NCBI GenBank assembly: GCA_050185825.1
Contig: JBFWZA010000018.1
Location: 1-64,000, forward strand
Reading direction: 5' to 3'
DNA length: 64,000 nt
From: SZUA-309 sp050185825
Lineage (GTDB): Bacteria; Pseudomonadota; Gammaproteobacteria; Pseudomonadales; Azotimanducaceae
Position 1 is the stretch's first letter; each line of letters starts with the position of its first letter. The translations under genes and the position numbers were made by a program. The notes under the pieces are model-generated. The model ran no database searches and was not told where the DNA came from. It saw nothing but the letters and a program-made list of their open reading frames with translations. Shown one piece after another: positions 1 to 8,663 of the stretch.

Positions 1-363
1 GAAGGGCGGGAGGAGTACGTCAGCCACCGGGAGGTGTTCCGGCCCTGGGGCAGCTACGAAGGGGTGGAGCAGGGGGACCGCTATCAGGTCAAGCGCATCC
101 GGGTGAAGCCCGGGGAGCGGCTGTCGCTGCAGATGCATCACCATCGCGCCGAGCACTGGATCGTCGTCCGCGGCACAGCGGAGGTCACCCGGGGTGAGGA
201 GACCTTCATGCTGGCGGAAAACGAGAGCACCTACATTCCGCTCGGAGTGACGCATCGGCTGGCGAATCCGGGCAAGCTGCCGCTGGAGCTGATCGAGGTC
301 CAGGTGGGCGCTTATCTCGGCGAGGACGACATCGTCCGTTTTCAAGACGTGTACGGCCGCTAA
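1..363 (+). CDS. manC: Mannose-1-phosphate guanylyltransferase / mannose-6-phosphate isomerase, C-terminal cupin part (5' truncated)
   Basis: This frame is open from base 1 to the TAA at 361-363, so the gene begins outside the window. The visible 120 residues match the type II phosphomannose isomerase cupin that forms the C-terminus of bifunctional ManC/AlgA/CpsB proteins. It starts with a SHREVFRPWGSYE-type motif, then has the cupin metal-binding histidines in QMHHHRAEHW and the THRLANPG stretch. The family makes GDP-mannose from fructose-6-phosphate via mannose-6-phosphate. The N-terminal nucleotidyltransferase half cannot be seen, so bifunctionality is assumed from the usual fusion. The GTG at 34 is inside the domain and is not a plausible start. 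The stop codon lies in the loop of a perfect hairpin (351-373). Confidence 0.85.
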   Translation, partial: EGREEYVSHREVFRPWGSYEGVEQGDRYQVKRIRVKPGERLSLQMHHHRAEHWIVVRGTAEVTRGEETFMLAENESTYIPLGVTHRLANPGKLPLELIEVQVGAYLGEDDIVRFQDVYGR

Positions 364-399
364 GCGGCCGTACCTAGCAGATCGGCTGTGCCGATCTGC
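351..399 (+). terminator. Two tandem perfect hairpins at the end of manC
   Basis: The first hairpin is a 10-bp perfect stem, GTACGGCCGC (351-360) with GCGGCCGTAC (364-373). Its 3-nt loop is exactly the TAA stop codon of the upstream gene. The second is another 10-bp perfect stem, GCAGATCGGC (377-386) with GCCGATCTGC (390-399), with loop TGT. No strong T-run follows, so intrinsic termination is uncertain. The pair may stop transcription before dnaG, stabilise the mRNA 3' end, or be a degenerate repeat. No gene was found between 364 and 513. Confidence 0.5.
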
Positions 400-513
400 C
401 GTTTACCTGGGCGAAGCCCGTAAGTTACGAGTTCCGCGACGACGAATTCGCGTGTACCTCGGCCGTTGAGCGGCGCCGACAGCGCCGAAGCGGGTCTGTG
501 ATAACGTACCCCG

Positions 514-2268
514 ATGGCCGGCCGCATCCCTCAGTCATTCATCAACGACCTGCTGGACAGGACGGACATCGTCGATGTCATCGATGCGCGGGTGCCGCTC
601 AAGAAGGCCGGCAGGAACTATCAGGCCCGATGCCCGTTTCACGAGGAGAAGACCCCCTCGTTCAGCGTCAGCCCGGACAAGCAGTTCTACTACTGCTTTG
701 GCTGTCAGGCCTCCGGCACGGCCCTGACCTTTCTCATGGAGTTCGACCGGCTCGAGTTCGTGGAGGCGGTGGAAACGCTGGCGAAGCTGGCCGGTGTGGA
801 GGTGCCACGGGAGGCCGACCGGGGGCCGCCCGCGAAGGACCACTCCCGCCTGTACGACGTGCTCGCCAGGGCGGAACGGTTCTTTCGTGCCCAGCTCAAG
901 GCATCGCCCAAGGCGGTCGACTACCTCAAGAACCGCGGCGTCACCGGCATCGTGGCTCGGGACTTCGCCATCGGTTACGCACCGGAGGGCTGGCATGCCC
1001 TCGGCGAAGCCCTGGGCGCCGACGCGACGGTCTCGGAGGCAGACCTGCTGGCGGCGGGCCTGCTGACGAAAAACGACAAGGGCAACGTCTACGATCGGTT
1101 CCGCGACCGGGTCATGTTTCCGATCCGCGACACGCGAGGTCGGGTCATCGGTTTCGGCGGCCGGGTGATGGGCGATGTGGACGGGCCCAAGTATCTGAAC
1201 AGCCCGGAGACGCCGGTGTTCCACAAAGGTCGCGAGCTCTACGGCCTGTTCGAGGCGCGCAACGCGCTGCGTCGCATCGAGCAGCTGATCGTGGTGGAAG
1301 GCTACATGGACGTGGTGGCGCTGGCGCAGTCCGGGGTCGCGAACGCGGTAGCGAGCCTCGGCACCTCCACCACGGCCGATCATTTTCAGAAGCTCTATCG
1401 TTACTGCGAGTCGGTGGTGTGCTGTTTCGATGGGGATGCCGCGGGACGCCGCGCCGCCTGGAAGGCGCTCGAAAACGCGCTGCCCACCCTCACCGACGGG
1501 CGCCAGCTCAAGTTCATGTTTCTCCCGGAAGGCGAGGATCCGGACAGCCTGGTCCGGCGCGAGGGTAAGCGGGCTTTCCAGAGCCGGGTCGGTCAGGCGC
1601 TGCCGGCGATCGAGTATCTGTTCTCGGAGCTCTCCGTCGGTCTCGACCTGCGCCAGCTCGACGGGCAGGCGCGGCTGGCGAGCCTGGTGATGCCCTACAT
1701 CGAACGGGTACCGGAGGGCGTGCTCAAGCAGCTGATGCGCAACCGGCTGACCCAGCTCACCGGGCTGAGCGGCGCGCGGCCCCCGGACGCTGCCCGTCCG
1801 GCACCGATGCGCGTGGACGCAGGCGTGCCGCAGACGCTGACACCGCTGACGAGGCGGCTCCTGAGTTGCCTGCTGAGGGTGCCCGAATCCCTGCAGTCCG
1901 TGCCGGGCGAGATCCGCGCGGCGGTGATCGGCTACGCGGGCGAGGATGCTTTCGCGGAAGTGGTCAAGTATGTGGATGAAAATCCGGACACCGACCGGAG
2001 TGAGCTGATCGGTCGCTGGGCAGGGGCGCCCGTGGGCGCGGAGCTGGCAAAGCTGGCCGACGCGCCGCACACGCTGCCGGAGGCGGCGATTGCCCGTGAG
2101 CTCGCCGATGGTCTGAAGAGCTACGTGGCGGGAAAGGCGCGGGAAGCGCGCCGGCGGGCGCTCAGGGAGCTCAAGGAGTCACCGAGCACCGAGAAGCTGC
2201 GCGCGCTGCAGTCCCTGCGACCCGGCGCATTGCACCCCGCCCCAGACACCGGGTCCAACGGCGACTGA
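514..2268 (+). CDS. dnaG: DNA primase DnaG
   Basis: Primase that makes RNA primers for lagging-strand synthesis and works with the replicative helicase DnaB. At 584 aa it is close to the usual gammaproteobacterial length. The N-terminal CHC2 zinc finger is visible as C40, H43, C61 and C64. The central TOPRIM domain has the EGYMD motif (E262-D266) and the CFDGDAAG motif with D306 and D308. The C-terminal third is the variable helicase-interaction region. The ATG at 514 gives the conserved MAGRIPQSFINDLL start. The gene is followed 252 bp later by rpoD in the same orientation, which is the classic macromolecular-synthesis arrangement. rpsU, the usual upstream partner, is absent and manC sits there instead. 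Confidence 0.97.
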   Translation: MAGRIPQSFINDLLDRTDIVDVIDARVPLKKAGRNYQARCPFHEEKTPSFSVSPDKQFYYCFGCQASGTALTFLMEFDRLEFVEAVETLAKLAGVEVPREADRGPPAKDHSRLYDVLARAERFFRAQLKASPKAVDYLKNRGVTGIVARDFAIGYAPEGWHALGEALGADATVSEADLLAAGLLTKNDKGNVYDRFRDRVMFPIRDTRGRVIGFGGRVMGDVDGPKYLNSPETPVFHKGRELYGLFEARNALRRIEQLIVVEGYMDVVALAQSGVANAVASLGTSTTADHFQKLYRYCESVVCCFDGDAAGRRAAWKALENALPTLTDGRQLKFMFLPEGEDPDSLVRREGKRAFQSRVGQALPAIEYLFSELSVGLDLRQLDGQARLASLVMPYIERVPEGVLKQLMRNRLTQLTGLSGARPPDAARPAPMRVDAGVPQTLTPLTRRLLSCLLRVPESLQSVPGEIRAAVIGYAGEDAFAEVVKYVDENPDTDRSELIGRWAGAPVGAELAKLADAPHTLPEAAIARELADGLKSYVAGKAREARRRALRELKESPSTEKLRALQSLRPGALHPAPDTGSNGD

Positions 2269-2288
2269 GCGCCGCTTGGATTCCGCTT

Positions 2289-2317
2289 TTGTAGTCTCCA
2301 TATACGCTGGGTATAAT
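2289..2317 (+). promoter_or_regulatory. Predicted sigma70-type promoter upstream of rpoD
   Basis: A perfect TATAAT (2312-2317) is preceded, at 17-bp spacing, by TTGTAG (2289-2294), a half-matching -35 box. It lies just after the dnaG stop and about 200 bp before the rpoD start, so rpoD would have a long 5' leader. No hairpin regulator was recognised in that leader. The call rests on consensus match only. Confidence 0.5.
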
Positions 2318-2520
2318 CGCCCGTTTGTCCGGGCCTGGGTGGGCAGGCTCGAGGCTACGCGACAATTTTTTGACTGTTTACTTGTTGTGCGGTGGTGCCG
2401 AACAACCGGACCGACCGATCCGCTGGTGGCTGGCGGCCCAGGATCGGTGGTTGCCGTCCGGAACCGGTGCCCGGCCGTGATGCAGACAGGTAAGCGAGAC
2501 GAACGCAGACAAGAGGGTCT

Positions 2521-4350
2521 ATGAGCAACCAAATCCAACAGGAATCCCGGCTGAAGGAACTCATCGCCAAGGGCAAAGAGCAGGGGTATATCACCTATGC
2601 CGAAGTAAACGACCATTTGCCTGACGATATCAACGATCCGGATCAGATCGAAGACATCATCCGCATGATCAACGACATGGGGATCACGGTGTACGAGACG
2701 GCTCCGGACAGCGACGAGCTGCTCAACGCCGGCGAGAACACCGCGGACGAGATTGCCGCCGAGGAAGCGGCGGCCGCGCTCGCGGCGGTGGAGACCGAGG
2801 CGGGCCGTACCACCGACCCTGTGCGGATGTACATGCGGGAAATGGGCACCGTGGAGCTGCTCACCCGGGAAGGCGAGATCGCCATCGCCAAGCGGATCGA
2901 GGAAGGCATCCGGGATACCCTCACGGCGCTCGCCTACTATCCGGGTGCGGTCGAATACCTGCTTGAGACCTACAACGAAGTCACCAAGGAAGGCAAGCTG
3001 GCCGATCTGCTGGTGGGCTACCTGGACCCGACCGACGACGTTCCGCAGGCACAGCAGGTGCAGCCGGGTCAGGACAACAGCAGTGACGATGACGACTCGA
3101 GTGAGGAGGAGGAAAAGGGTCCGGATCCCGTCGAGGCCAAGAAACGCTTCACGGCGCTCAAGCGTCAGTACAACAAGACCCAGAAGGTCATCAAGGAAAA
3201 GGGCCGTTCCAGCAAGGAGGCCCAGGCGCAGCTCGAAAAGCTTGGCGAGGTCTACTCCCCCTTCAAGCTCGTACCGCGCCACTTCGACGAGATGGTGGAA
3301 ATGGCGAGAAGCGGCCTGGATCGGGTGCGCCGCCAGGAACGCGTCATCATGAACACCTGTGTTCGAACGTGCGGGGTGCCGCGGGATCTGTTCCGCAAGT
3401 CCTACCTCGGCAACGAGACGAGCGTCGCCTGGGTCAACCGGCTGATCAAGCAGAAGAAGGACTACTCCGCCGCGCTCGATGCCCACAAGGACGAGATCAT
3501 CCGGGCTCAGAAGAAGCTCAAGACCGTGTGCACCGACACCGGGCTGACCGTGGCCGACATCAAGGACATCAATCGCCGGATGTCACTCGGCGAGGCGAAG
3601 GCGCGCCGTGCCAAGAAGGACATGGTGGAGGCCAACCTGCGTCTGGTGATCTCCATCGCCAAGAAATACACGAACCGCGGTCTGCAGTTCCTGGATCTGA
3701 TCCAGGAAGGCAACATCGGCCTCATGAAGGCGGTGGACAAGTTCGAGTACCGGCGCGGCTACAAGTTTTCCACCTACGCGACCTGGTGGATCCGTCAGGC
3801 CATTACCCGCTCCATCGCGGACCAGGCCCGCACCATCCGTATTCCGGTGCACATGATCGAAACCATCAACAAGCTGAACCGGGTATCACGGCAGATGCTT
3901 CAGGAAATGGGCCGTGAGCCGACACCTGAAGAGCTCGGCGAGCGCATGGACATGCCCGAGGACAAGGTCCGACGGGTACTGAAAATTGCGAAGGAGCCGA
4001 TATCCATGGAGACACCGATCGGTGATGATGAGGACTCCCATCTGGGCGACTTCATCGAAGACATCACCATTGGTTCGCCGGTTGAATTGGCAACCGGGGA
4101 AGGTCTCAAGGAAGCGACCCGGGAAGTGCTGGGCGGTCTGACCGCGCGGGAAGCGAAAGTGCTGCGCATGCGGTTCGGTATCGATATGAACACGGATCAC
4201 ACGCTCGAAGAGGTGGGTAAGCAGTTCGACGTCACCCGCGAGCGCATCCGGCAGATCGAGGCGAAAGCGCTGCGGAAACTGCGGCACCCGAGCCGGTCAG
4301 AACATTTGAGAAGTTTTCTTGACGAATGGTTGGATGGTGGGCGCTCTTAG
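2521..4350 (+). CDS. rpoD: RNA polymerase primary sigma factor sigma-70
   Basis: Primary sigma factor directing RNA polymerase to housekeeping promoters, 609 aa, the usual size. Visible regions in order: region 1.1 at the N-terminus (RLKELIAKGKEQGYITYAE), region 1.2 (TDPVRMYMREMGTVELLTREGE), an acidic non-conserved linker rich in D, E and S, region 2 (ISIAKKYTNRGLQFLDLIQEGNIG and the -10 recognising YKFSTYATWWIRQAI), region 3, and region 4.2 with the helix-turn-helix VTRERIRQIEAKALRKLRHP. The ATG at 2521 follows an AGAGGGT ribosome-binding site. It is co-directional with dnaG. Confidence 0.98.
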   Translation: MSNQIQQESRLKELIAKGKEQGYITYAEVNDHLPDDINDPDQIEDIIRMINDMGITVYETAPDSDELLNAGENTADEIAAEEAAAALAAVETEAGRTTDPVRMYMREMGTVELLTREGEIAIAKRIEEGIRDTLTALAYYPGAVEYLLETYNEVTKEGKLADLLVGYLDPTDDVPQAQQVQPGQDNSSDDDDSSEEEEKGPDPVEAKKRFTALKRQYNKTQKVIKEKGRSSKEAQAQLEKLGEVYSPFKLVPRHFDEMVEMARSGLDRVRRQERVIMNTCVRTCGVPRDLFRKSYLGNETSVAWVNRLIKQKKDYSAALDAHKDEIIRAQKKLKTVCTDTGLTVADIKDINRRMSLGEAKARRAKKDMVEANLRLVISIAKKYTNRGLQFLDLIQEGNIGLMKAVDKFEYRRGYKFSTYATWWIRQAITRSIADQARTIRIPVHMIETINKLNRVSRQMLQEMGREPTPEELGERMDMPEDKVRRVLKIAKEPISMETPIGDDEDSHLGDFIEDITIGSPVELATGEGLKEATREVLGGLTAREAKVLRMRFGIDMNTDHTLEEVGKQFDVTRERIRQIEAKALRKLRHPSRSEHLRSFLDEWLDGGRS

Positions 4351-4499
4351 GTCACAAAATGAATCAATGTTGAAACACAATGGAGTTTTAATTGATTTCT
4401 GATGTGGTTTAATAGCCCGGTTTTTGGCCGCGGAAGAGCCGCGGCCGACGTGAAAAATAATAACTATAACAACAAGTAAACAACTGAAGTGACGAGACT
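4351..4499 (+). promoter_or_regulatory. AT-rich leader of the sphingolipid operon with a GC hairpin
   Basis: This 149-bp gap separates rpoD from the acyl-AMP ligase and is much more AT-rich than the flanking genes. It contains a perfect 8-bp stem, GGCCGCGG (4426-4433) with CCGCGGCC (4439-4446). A T-run lies before the stem and A-rich sequence after it, the reverse of an intrinsic terminator on the plus strand. Several TTGATT/TTTAAT-like boxes occur (4392, 4408), but none has good spacing. It probably holds the operon promoter, which I could not fix. Confidence 0.35.
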
Positions 4500-6233
4500 A
4501 TGAACTCGACACCTTACAAGGTCGAACCCCAGAGCAAATATGCGAGTCTCGCCGCGGCGCTCGACGCTGCGGCGGACGGACAGACCGGATACCACTTCTA
4601 CAGCGCGAAGGGCGAGCTCGAGCACGAGCTGCCTTACAGCAGGCTGCGGGAAGAGGCCGTAGGCTTAGCCCGGAAGCTGCTGTCGCTGGAGCTGCCGCGT
4701 GGCGCGCGAATGGCCATCGTCGCAGACACGCACCCGCTCTTTCACCGTTACTTCTTCGCCTGCCAGTACGCAGGCCTGATTCCCGTACCGGTGCCCGCTG
4801 CGCTGCAGCTCGGCGGCAGTGACGCGTACGTGCGTCAGCTGCGCCTGCTGCTGCAGAGCTGCACGGCGTCGGTGGCCGTGGCGCCCCCGAGCTTCGTCGA
4901 CTTCCTGCACGAGGCAGGCGCCGGTCTGGACCTCGTTCTCTGCGGCGGCAGCGAGCTCTTCGAGCGTCTGCCGGCGTCCGCTGAGCCGCTGGAGCCGCTC
5001 GGCACCGGCGAGCCGGCCTATCTGCAGTACACGTCGGGCAGCACGCGCTTTCCCCGCGGTGTGGAGATGACCCAGGAAGCGGTCATGAACAACCTGCGCG
5101 AGATCTGCGACATCGGCGTGCAGGTCACCGAGAAGGACCGGCTGGTTTCCTGGCTGCCCTTCTATCACGACATGGGCCTGGTGGCCTTCGTGCTCGGCGC
5201 GCTCTACAGCCAGCTTTCTGTGGACTACCTGAGCCCGCGCACGTTCGCCATGCGCCCGCGCCTGTGGCTCAAACTCATCAGCGACAACCGCGGTACCGTC
5301 TCATCCAGCCCGCCGACCGGATACGCGCTGTGCGCTACCCGGCTGCGGGAAGCAGACCAGCAGCGTTACGACCTCTCCAGCTGGCGGGTGGCCTGCGTGG
5401 GCGCGGAGCGGATCCATCCCGAGCAGCTGCGACGGTTCGCCAAGCTGCTCGAGCCCGTGGGCTTCAACCCGAAGGCATTCGTTGCCTGCTACGGCATGGC
5501 GGAGTGCGGTCTCGGTATCAGCTTCGCCCCACTCGGCGAGGGCATGCACATCGATCGCGTCGGCAAGGACCTGATGATCGAATCCGGTCGGGCAGAGCCC
5601 GCGGACGAGGATTACCTCGAGCTCGTGGACTGCGGCGCGCCGCTGCCGAGCTACGAGACCAAGGTGTGTGACGACGCGGGCAACCCGTTACCCGAGCGGC
5701 AGTGTGGCCGCATCTGCGTGCGTGGCCCGAACGTCATGCGCGGCTACTTCAACGACCCGGAAACCACCCGCGAGGTCCTCACCGAGGACGGCTGGCTGGA
5801 TACCGGTGACATCGGCTACCGGATCGGCGATCACATCGTCATCACGGCCCGCCGCAAGGACGTGATCATCGTCAACGGCCGCAACCTCTGGCCGCAGGAT
5901 CTCGAGCATCTGGCGGAGACAACGCCGGGTGTGAGGATGGGCGACACCTCCGCATTCTCCGTGACCCGGCCTTCGGGCGAGGAGCTGGCGGTGCTGGTGG
6001 TGGAATCCCGCAGGCCGCAGCCGGAGCTTGCCAGCACGCTGGCCGGTCTCATGCGCGCGAACTTCGGCGTCACGCCGTACATCGACATGGTGCCGCCGCG
6101 CACCCTGCCACGGACTTCCTCCGGCAAGCTGTCGCGCTCGAGGGCCTGTGCAGACTTCGTCGCACGGATGACGTGGGATGCGGACGGGCACCCCGTACCG
6201 CTCGGGGATGACCGCCAAGAGGCGAATGCCTGA
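4500..6233 (+). CDS. Fatty acyl-AMP ligase (FAAL-like), probable acyl activation for sphingolipid synthesis
   Basis: ANL-superfamily adenylating enzyme, 577 aa. It should activate a fatty acid as acyl-AMP and load it onto the acyl carrier protein encoded two genes downstream. The FAAL-type P-loop QYTSGSTRFPRGVEMT has R where acyl-CoA synthetases have G. Also visible are LPFYHDMGLV, the YGMAE motif, the adenylate-binding DTGDIGYRIGD, RKDVIIVNGRNLWPQD and the catalytic C-terminal lysine K543 in TSSGKLSR. It is the first gene of a tight plus-strand operon. Its TGA overlaps the beginning of the next reading frame. The order acyl ligase, SDR, ACP, Spt matches, as I recall it, the Caulobacter ceramide locus. 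FAAL versus acyl-CoA ligase is judged by motif only. Confidence 0.85.
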   Translation: MNSTPYKVEPQSKYASLAAALDAAADGQTGYHFYSAKGELEHELPYSRLREEAVGLARKLLSLELPRGARMAIVADTHPLFHRYFFACQYAGLIPVPVPAALQLGGSDAYVRQLRLLLQSCTASVAVAPPSFVDFLHEAGAGLDLVLCGGSELFERLPASAEPLEPLGTGEPAYLQYTSGSTRFPRGVEMTQEAVMNNLREICDIGVQVTEKDRLVSWLPFYHDMGLVAFVLGALYSQLSVDYLSPRTFAMRPRLWLKLISDNRGTVSSSPPTGYALCATRLREADQQRYDLSSWRVACVGAERIHPEQLRRFAKLLEPVGFNPKAFVACYGMAECGLGISFAPLGEGMHIDRVGKDLMIESGRAEPADEDYLELVDCGAPLPSYETKVCDDAGNPLPERQCGRICVRGPNVMRGYFNDPETTREVLTEDGWLDTGDIGYRIGDHIVITARRKDVIIVNGRNLWPQDLEHLAETTPGVRMGDTSAFSVTRPSGEELAVLVVESRRPQPELASTLAGLMRANFGVTPYIDMVPPRTLPRTSSGKLSRSRACADFVARMTWDADGHPVPLGDDRQEANA

Positions 6234-7188
6234 CGCCCGGCCGACGCCGGCGGGTGATCCGAAAGGCAGCATACTTCTCACGGGCGCGACCGGGTTCATC
6301 GGTCGCAGACTTCTGGATCGGCTTCTGGCGGACGGCTGGCGCGTGCGGGTGCTGGCCCGATCCACGTCCGCGCATTTCGGCACGCTGAATTCAGGCGCGG
6401 AGGTCGTCCACGGCTCGCTGACGGATGCGGCGGCGCTGGGTCGTGGCGTGGCCGGAACGTTCGCGGTCATCAACTGTGCCGGTACGGTGCGCGGCTCGCG
6501 CTTCGAGGATTTCGAGCCTGCCAACGTCACCGGCGTGCGGGCGTTGTGTGAGGCCATCACGAGGCAGCGCACGCCTCCCGCGCTGCTGCACCTGTCGTCG
6601 CTCGCCGCAGAGGCACCGGAGTTGTCTCACTACGCGCGGTCCAAGCAGGAAGGCGAGCGGGTGCTCCACGCCTGCGACGCGCTGCGCTGGACGGTGCTGC
6701 GCCCACCCGCCGTCTACGGGCCTGGTGACACCGAGATGCGCCCGGCGCTGTCCTGGGCGCGACGCGGGCTGGTGCCCGTGCCCGGCGGCGATCCGAAGCA
6801 GCGGCTGTCCATGCTGCACGTGGATGACCTTGTCGAAGCGGTGTGTGCCTGGTTGAAGTCGCCTGCGAGCCACCTGCAGCAGACCTATGCGCTCGACGAC
6901 GGCAAGGCAGACGGCTACGACTGGCACGAGCTGGCGGCGGCGGTGAGCTCGGCGCGGAGCCGCAAACCGATCTTCGTCCCGCTGCCCGCAGGCCTGCTGA
7001 ACGCTGTGGCCTGGCTCAACGAGAGCCTGTCCCGGCTGACCGGCCGGGCCGTCATGCTCTCCCGCGGCAAGGTGCGCGAGCTGACCCGTGCACGCTGGGT
7101 GGCTGATGGCACCGCGTTCCGCCGCGCCAGCGGCTGGGCACCCCGGATTGGGCTTGCCCAGGGCGTGAGCGGCCTGTTTGAATCGTAA
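6208..7188 (+). CDS. NAD(P)-dependent epimerase/dehydratase-family SDR, CerR-like (3-oxo-ceramide reductase candidate)
   Basis: Extended short-chain dehydrogenase. The Rossmann motif LLTGATGFIGRRL is at the N-terminus, an SSL...YARSK stretch provides the Ser and YxxxK residues, and LRPPAVYGPGD follows. In Caulobacter the equivalent gene, cerR, reduces the ketone of N-acylated 3-ketosphinganine. The same role is inferred here from position between the acyl ligase and the ACP/Spt pair. The start is ambiguous. ATG 6208 (used here, 326 aa) and ATG 6226 both overlap the end of the upstream gene, and the GTG-initiated frame at 6178 is less likely. Function is inferred from context; the fold is clear. 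Confidence 0.72.
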   Translation: MTAKRRMPDARPTPAGDPKGSILLTGATGFIGRRLLDRLLADGWRVRVLARSTSAHFGTLNSGAEVVHGSLTDAAALGRGVAGTFAVINCAGTVRGSRFEDFEPANVTGVRALCEAITRQRTPPALLHLSSLAAEAPELSHYARSKQEGERVLHACDALRWTVLRPPAVYGPGDTEMRPALSWARRGLVPVPGGDPKQRLSMLHVDDLVEAVCAWLKSPASHLQQTYALDDGKADGYDWHELAAAVSSARSRKPIFVPLPAGLLNAVAWLNESLSRLTGRAVMLSRGKVRELTRARWVADGTAFRRASGWAPRIGLAQGVSGLFES

Positions 7189-7217
7189 TCTGACCGCATT
7201 GGAACGGAGTGTGCTCC

Positions 7218-7454
7218 ATGACCGAGACAGAATCCCAGTTGTGCCAGCTGCTGAGGACCGCACTGGATAAGGAATTTCCGGACCTCGGCACGACGACCGA
7301 CCTGGTGGACGATCTCGATCTGGAGTCGATCCAGGTGATGGATTTCATCGCCGAGGTGGAAGATCACTTCGATATCCTCATCGAGGTGGACCGACTCGCA
7401 TCGATCCGCACGCTCGGCGAGCTGGCGCAGCTGGTGGACGAGGAAGTGGACTGA
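7218..7454 (+). CDS. Acyl carrier protein dedicated to the sphingolipid operon
   Basis: A 78-aa acidic protein with the ACP fold pattern. The phosphopantetheine attachment serine lies in the DLDLESIQVMDF motif, replacing the usual GxDS(L) by LES(I). It ends with the characteristic acidic helix. The start chosen is ATG 7218, preceded by a CGGAG ribosome-binding site; the in-frame GTG at 7209 has no better signal. It sits 29 bp after the SDR and 13 bp before the Spt-like gene. It would present an acyl thioester to the serine palmitoyltransferase, as reported for the specialised ACP of the Caulobacter ceramide pathway. It is clearly not the housekeeping AcpP, which lies with fab genes. Confidence 0.85.
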   Translation: MTETESQLCQLLRTALDKEFPDLGTTTDLVDDLDLESIQVMDFIAEVEDHFDILIEVDRLASIRTLGELAQLVDEEVD

Positions 7455-7467
7455 AGGAGCGCAGCCG

Positions 7468-8640
7468 ATGAGCTTACTGGCAAAATTCAGCGATCTGGCG
7501 GAGCAGCGCGCGGCGCTGGGCAGTGCGGATCCGAGCAAGGTGGTGATCGAGGAGATCCTGTCGCCGACGGAAGCGATCATCAACGGCCGCCGTACCATTC
7601 TCGCGGGTACCAACAACTACCTGGGGCTCACATTCGATCCGGCGTGTGTCGCCGCAGGCCAGGAAGCGCTGGCGAAGATGGGCACCGGCACCACCGGCTC
7701 GCGCATGGCGAACGGCAACTACTCCGGTCACCGGGCGCTCGAGCGCGAGCTCGCCGAGTTCTACGACTACCCCTACGCGATGATCTTCTCCACCGGCTAT
7801 GCCGCGAATCTGGGCGTGCTCTCGGCGCTGCTGGGCCCGGATGACGCCGTGCTCCTGGATGCGGATGCGCATGCGAGCCTCTACGACGGCGCGTCCATGA
7901 CCCGGGCGGGTATCTACCGGTTCAAGCACAACGATCCGGACAGCCTGGACAAGCGGCTCTCGCGGCTGAAGGATCGCGCGGCACGCACCCTGGTGGTGAT
8001 CGAGGGCCTCTACAGCGTGCTGGGTGACACGGCGCCGCTCAAGGAGTTCGTGGAGGTCAAGGAATGTCACGACGCCCTCCTGATGGTGGACGAGGCCCAC
8101 TCGCTCGGTGTTTACGGCGAGCACGGCCGCGGTGTGGTCGAGTCTTCCGGCACCCAGGAGCGGGTGGATTTCGTGGTGGGCACGTTCTCGAAAAGCCTGG
8201 CCAGCACGGGCGGCTTCTGTGTCAGCCGCCACCAGGAGCTCGAGCTCTTTCAGTATGCCAGCCGGCCGTACATGTTCACGGCCTCTCCCTGCCCGAGCGT
8301 GATCGCCACCACCCGTGCTGCCCTGCATGCACTTCGCACCCGGCCCGAGCTCAAGAACCGGCTCTGGCACAACGCCGAGCGGCTGTACACCGCGCTCAAG
8401 TCGCGCAACCTCTGGCTCGGCCCGGAGCTCAGTCCGGTGGTGGCCGTGCGCCTGGAAGACCGCGGACTGGCGCTGAACGCCTGGCAGCGACTGCTGGAGT
8501 CCGGCGTGTACTGCAACCTGATGCTGCCGCCGGCGGCGCCGGAGGGCGGCAGCCTGCTCCGGTTCAGCCTTTCCGCGGCCCACACGGACGAGCAGGTCGA
8601 CGCCCTGATCGAGCGCATCGGCGCCCTCGGCCTCTCCTGA
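7468..8640 (+). CDS. spt: Serine palmitoyltransferase-like alpha-oxoamine synthase
   Basis: PLP enzyme of the alpha-oxoamine synthase family, 390 aa, soluble. The PLP lysine is K242 in VVGTFSKSLASTGG. D208 and H211 are in MVDEAHSLG, which binds the cofactor. The N-terminal NNYLGL and GTGTTGSRMANGNYSGH motifs are present. The family includes BioF, Kbl, HemA and Spt. Assignment to Spt (serine plus acyl thioester to 3-ketosphinganine) rests on its company: FAAL, ACP, CerR-like SDR and a bCerS-like GNAT protein in the same region, and no bio genes. A cysteate-using relative making sulfonolipids is the main alternative. Ribosome-binding site AAGGAG lies just upstream. Confidence 0.8.
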   Translation: MSLLAKFSDLAEQRAALGSADPSKVVIEEILSPTEAIINGRRTILAGTNNYLGLTFDPACVAAGQEALAKMGTGTTGSRMANGNYSGHRALERELAEFYDYPYAMIFSTGYAANLGVLSALLGPDDAVLLDADAHASLYDGASMTRAGIYRFKHNDPDSLDKRLSRLKDRAARTLVVIEGLYSVLGDTAPLKEFVEVKECHDALLMVDEAHSLGVYGEHGRGVVESSGTQERVDFVVGTFSKSLASTGGFCVSRHQELELFQYASRPYMFTASPCPSVIATTRAALHALRTRPELKNRLWHNAERLYTALKSRNLWLGPELSPVVAVRLEDRGLALNAWQRLLESGVYCNLMLPPAAPEGGSLLRFSLSAAHTDEQVDALIERIGALGLS

Positions 8641-8663
8641 ATCCTGACTCCAGGGATCCCGAC

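Noticed and set aside
498..1568. A 356-aa protein overlapping dnaG in another frame
   Set aside because: Gly/Arg-rich shadow translation of high-GC sequence, fully inside the clear dnaG gene.
2276..2524. An 82-aa gene between dnaG and rpoD
   Set aside because: It has no recognisable motif and runs over the predicted rpoD promoter and into the rpoD start. The gap is better read as a leader.
4426..4446. Intrinsic terminator of rpoD
   Set aside because: The stem is perfect, but the T-run precedes it and no T-run follows on either strand, so it does not meet the terminator pattern.
7468..8640. 8-amino-7-oxononanoate synthase (BioF) or Kbl
   Set aside because: Same fold family, but no biotin or threonine-degradation genes are near, while acyl ligase, dedicated ACP, CerR-like and bCerS-like genes are. 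Kept as a stated alternative only.
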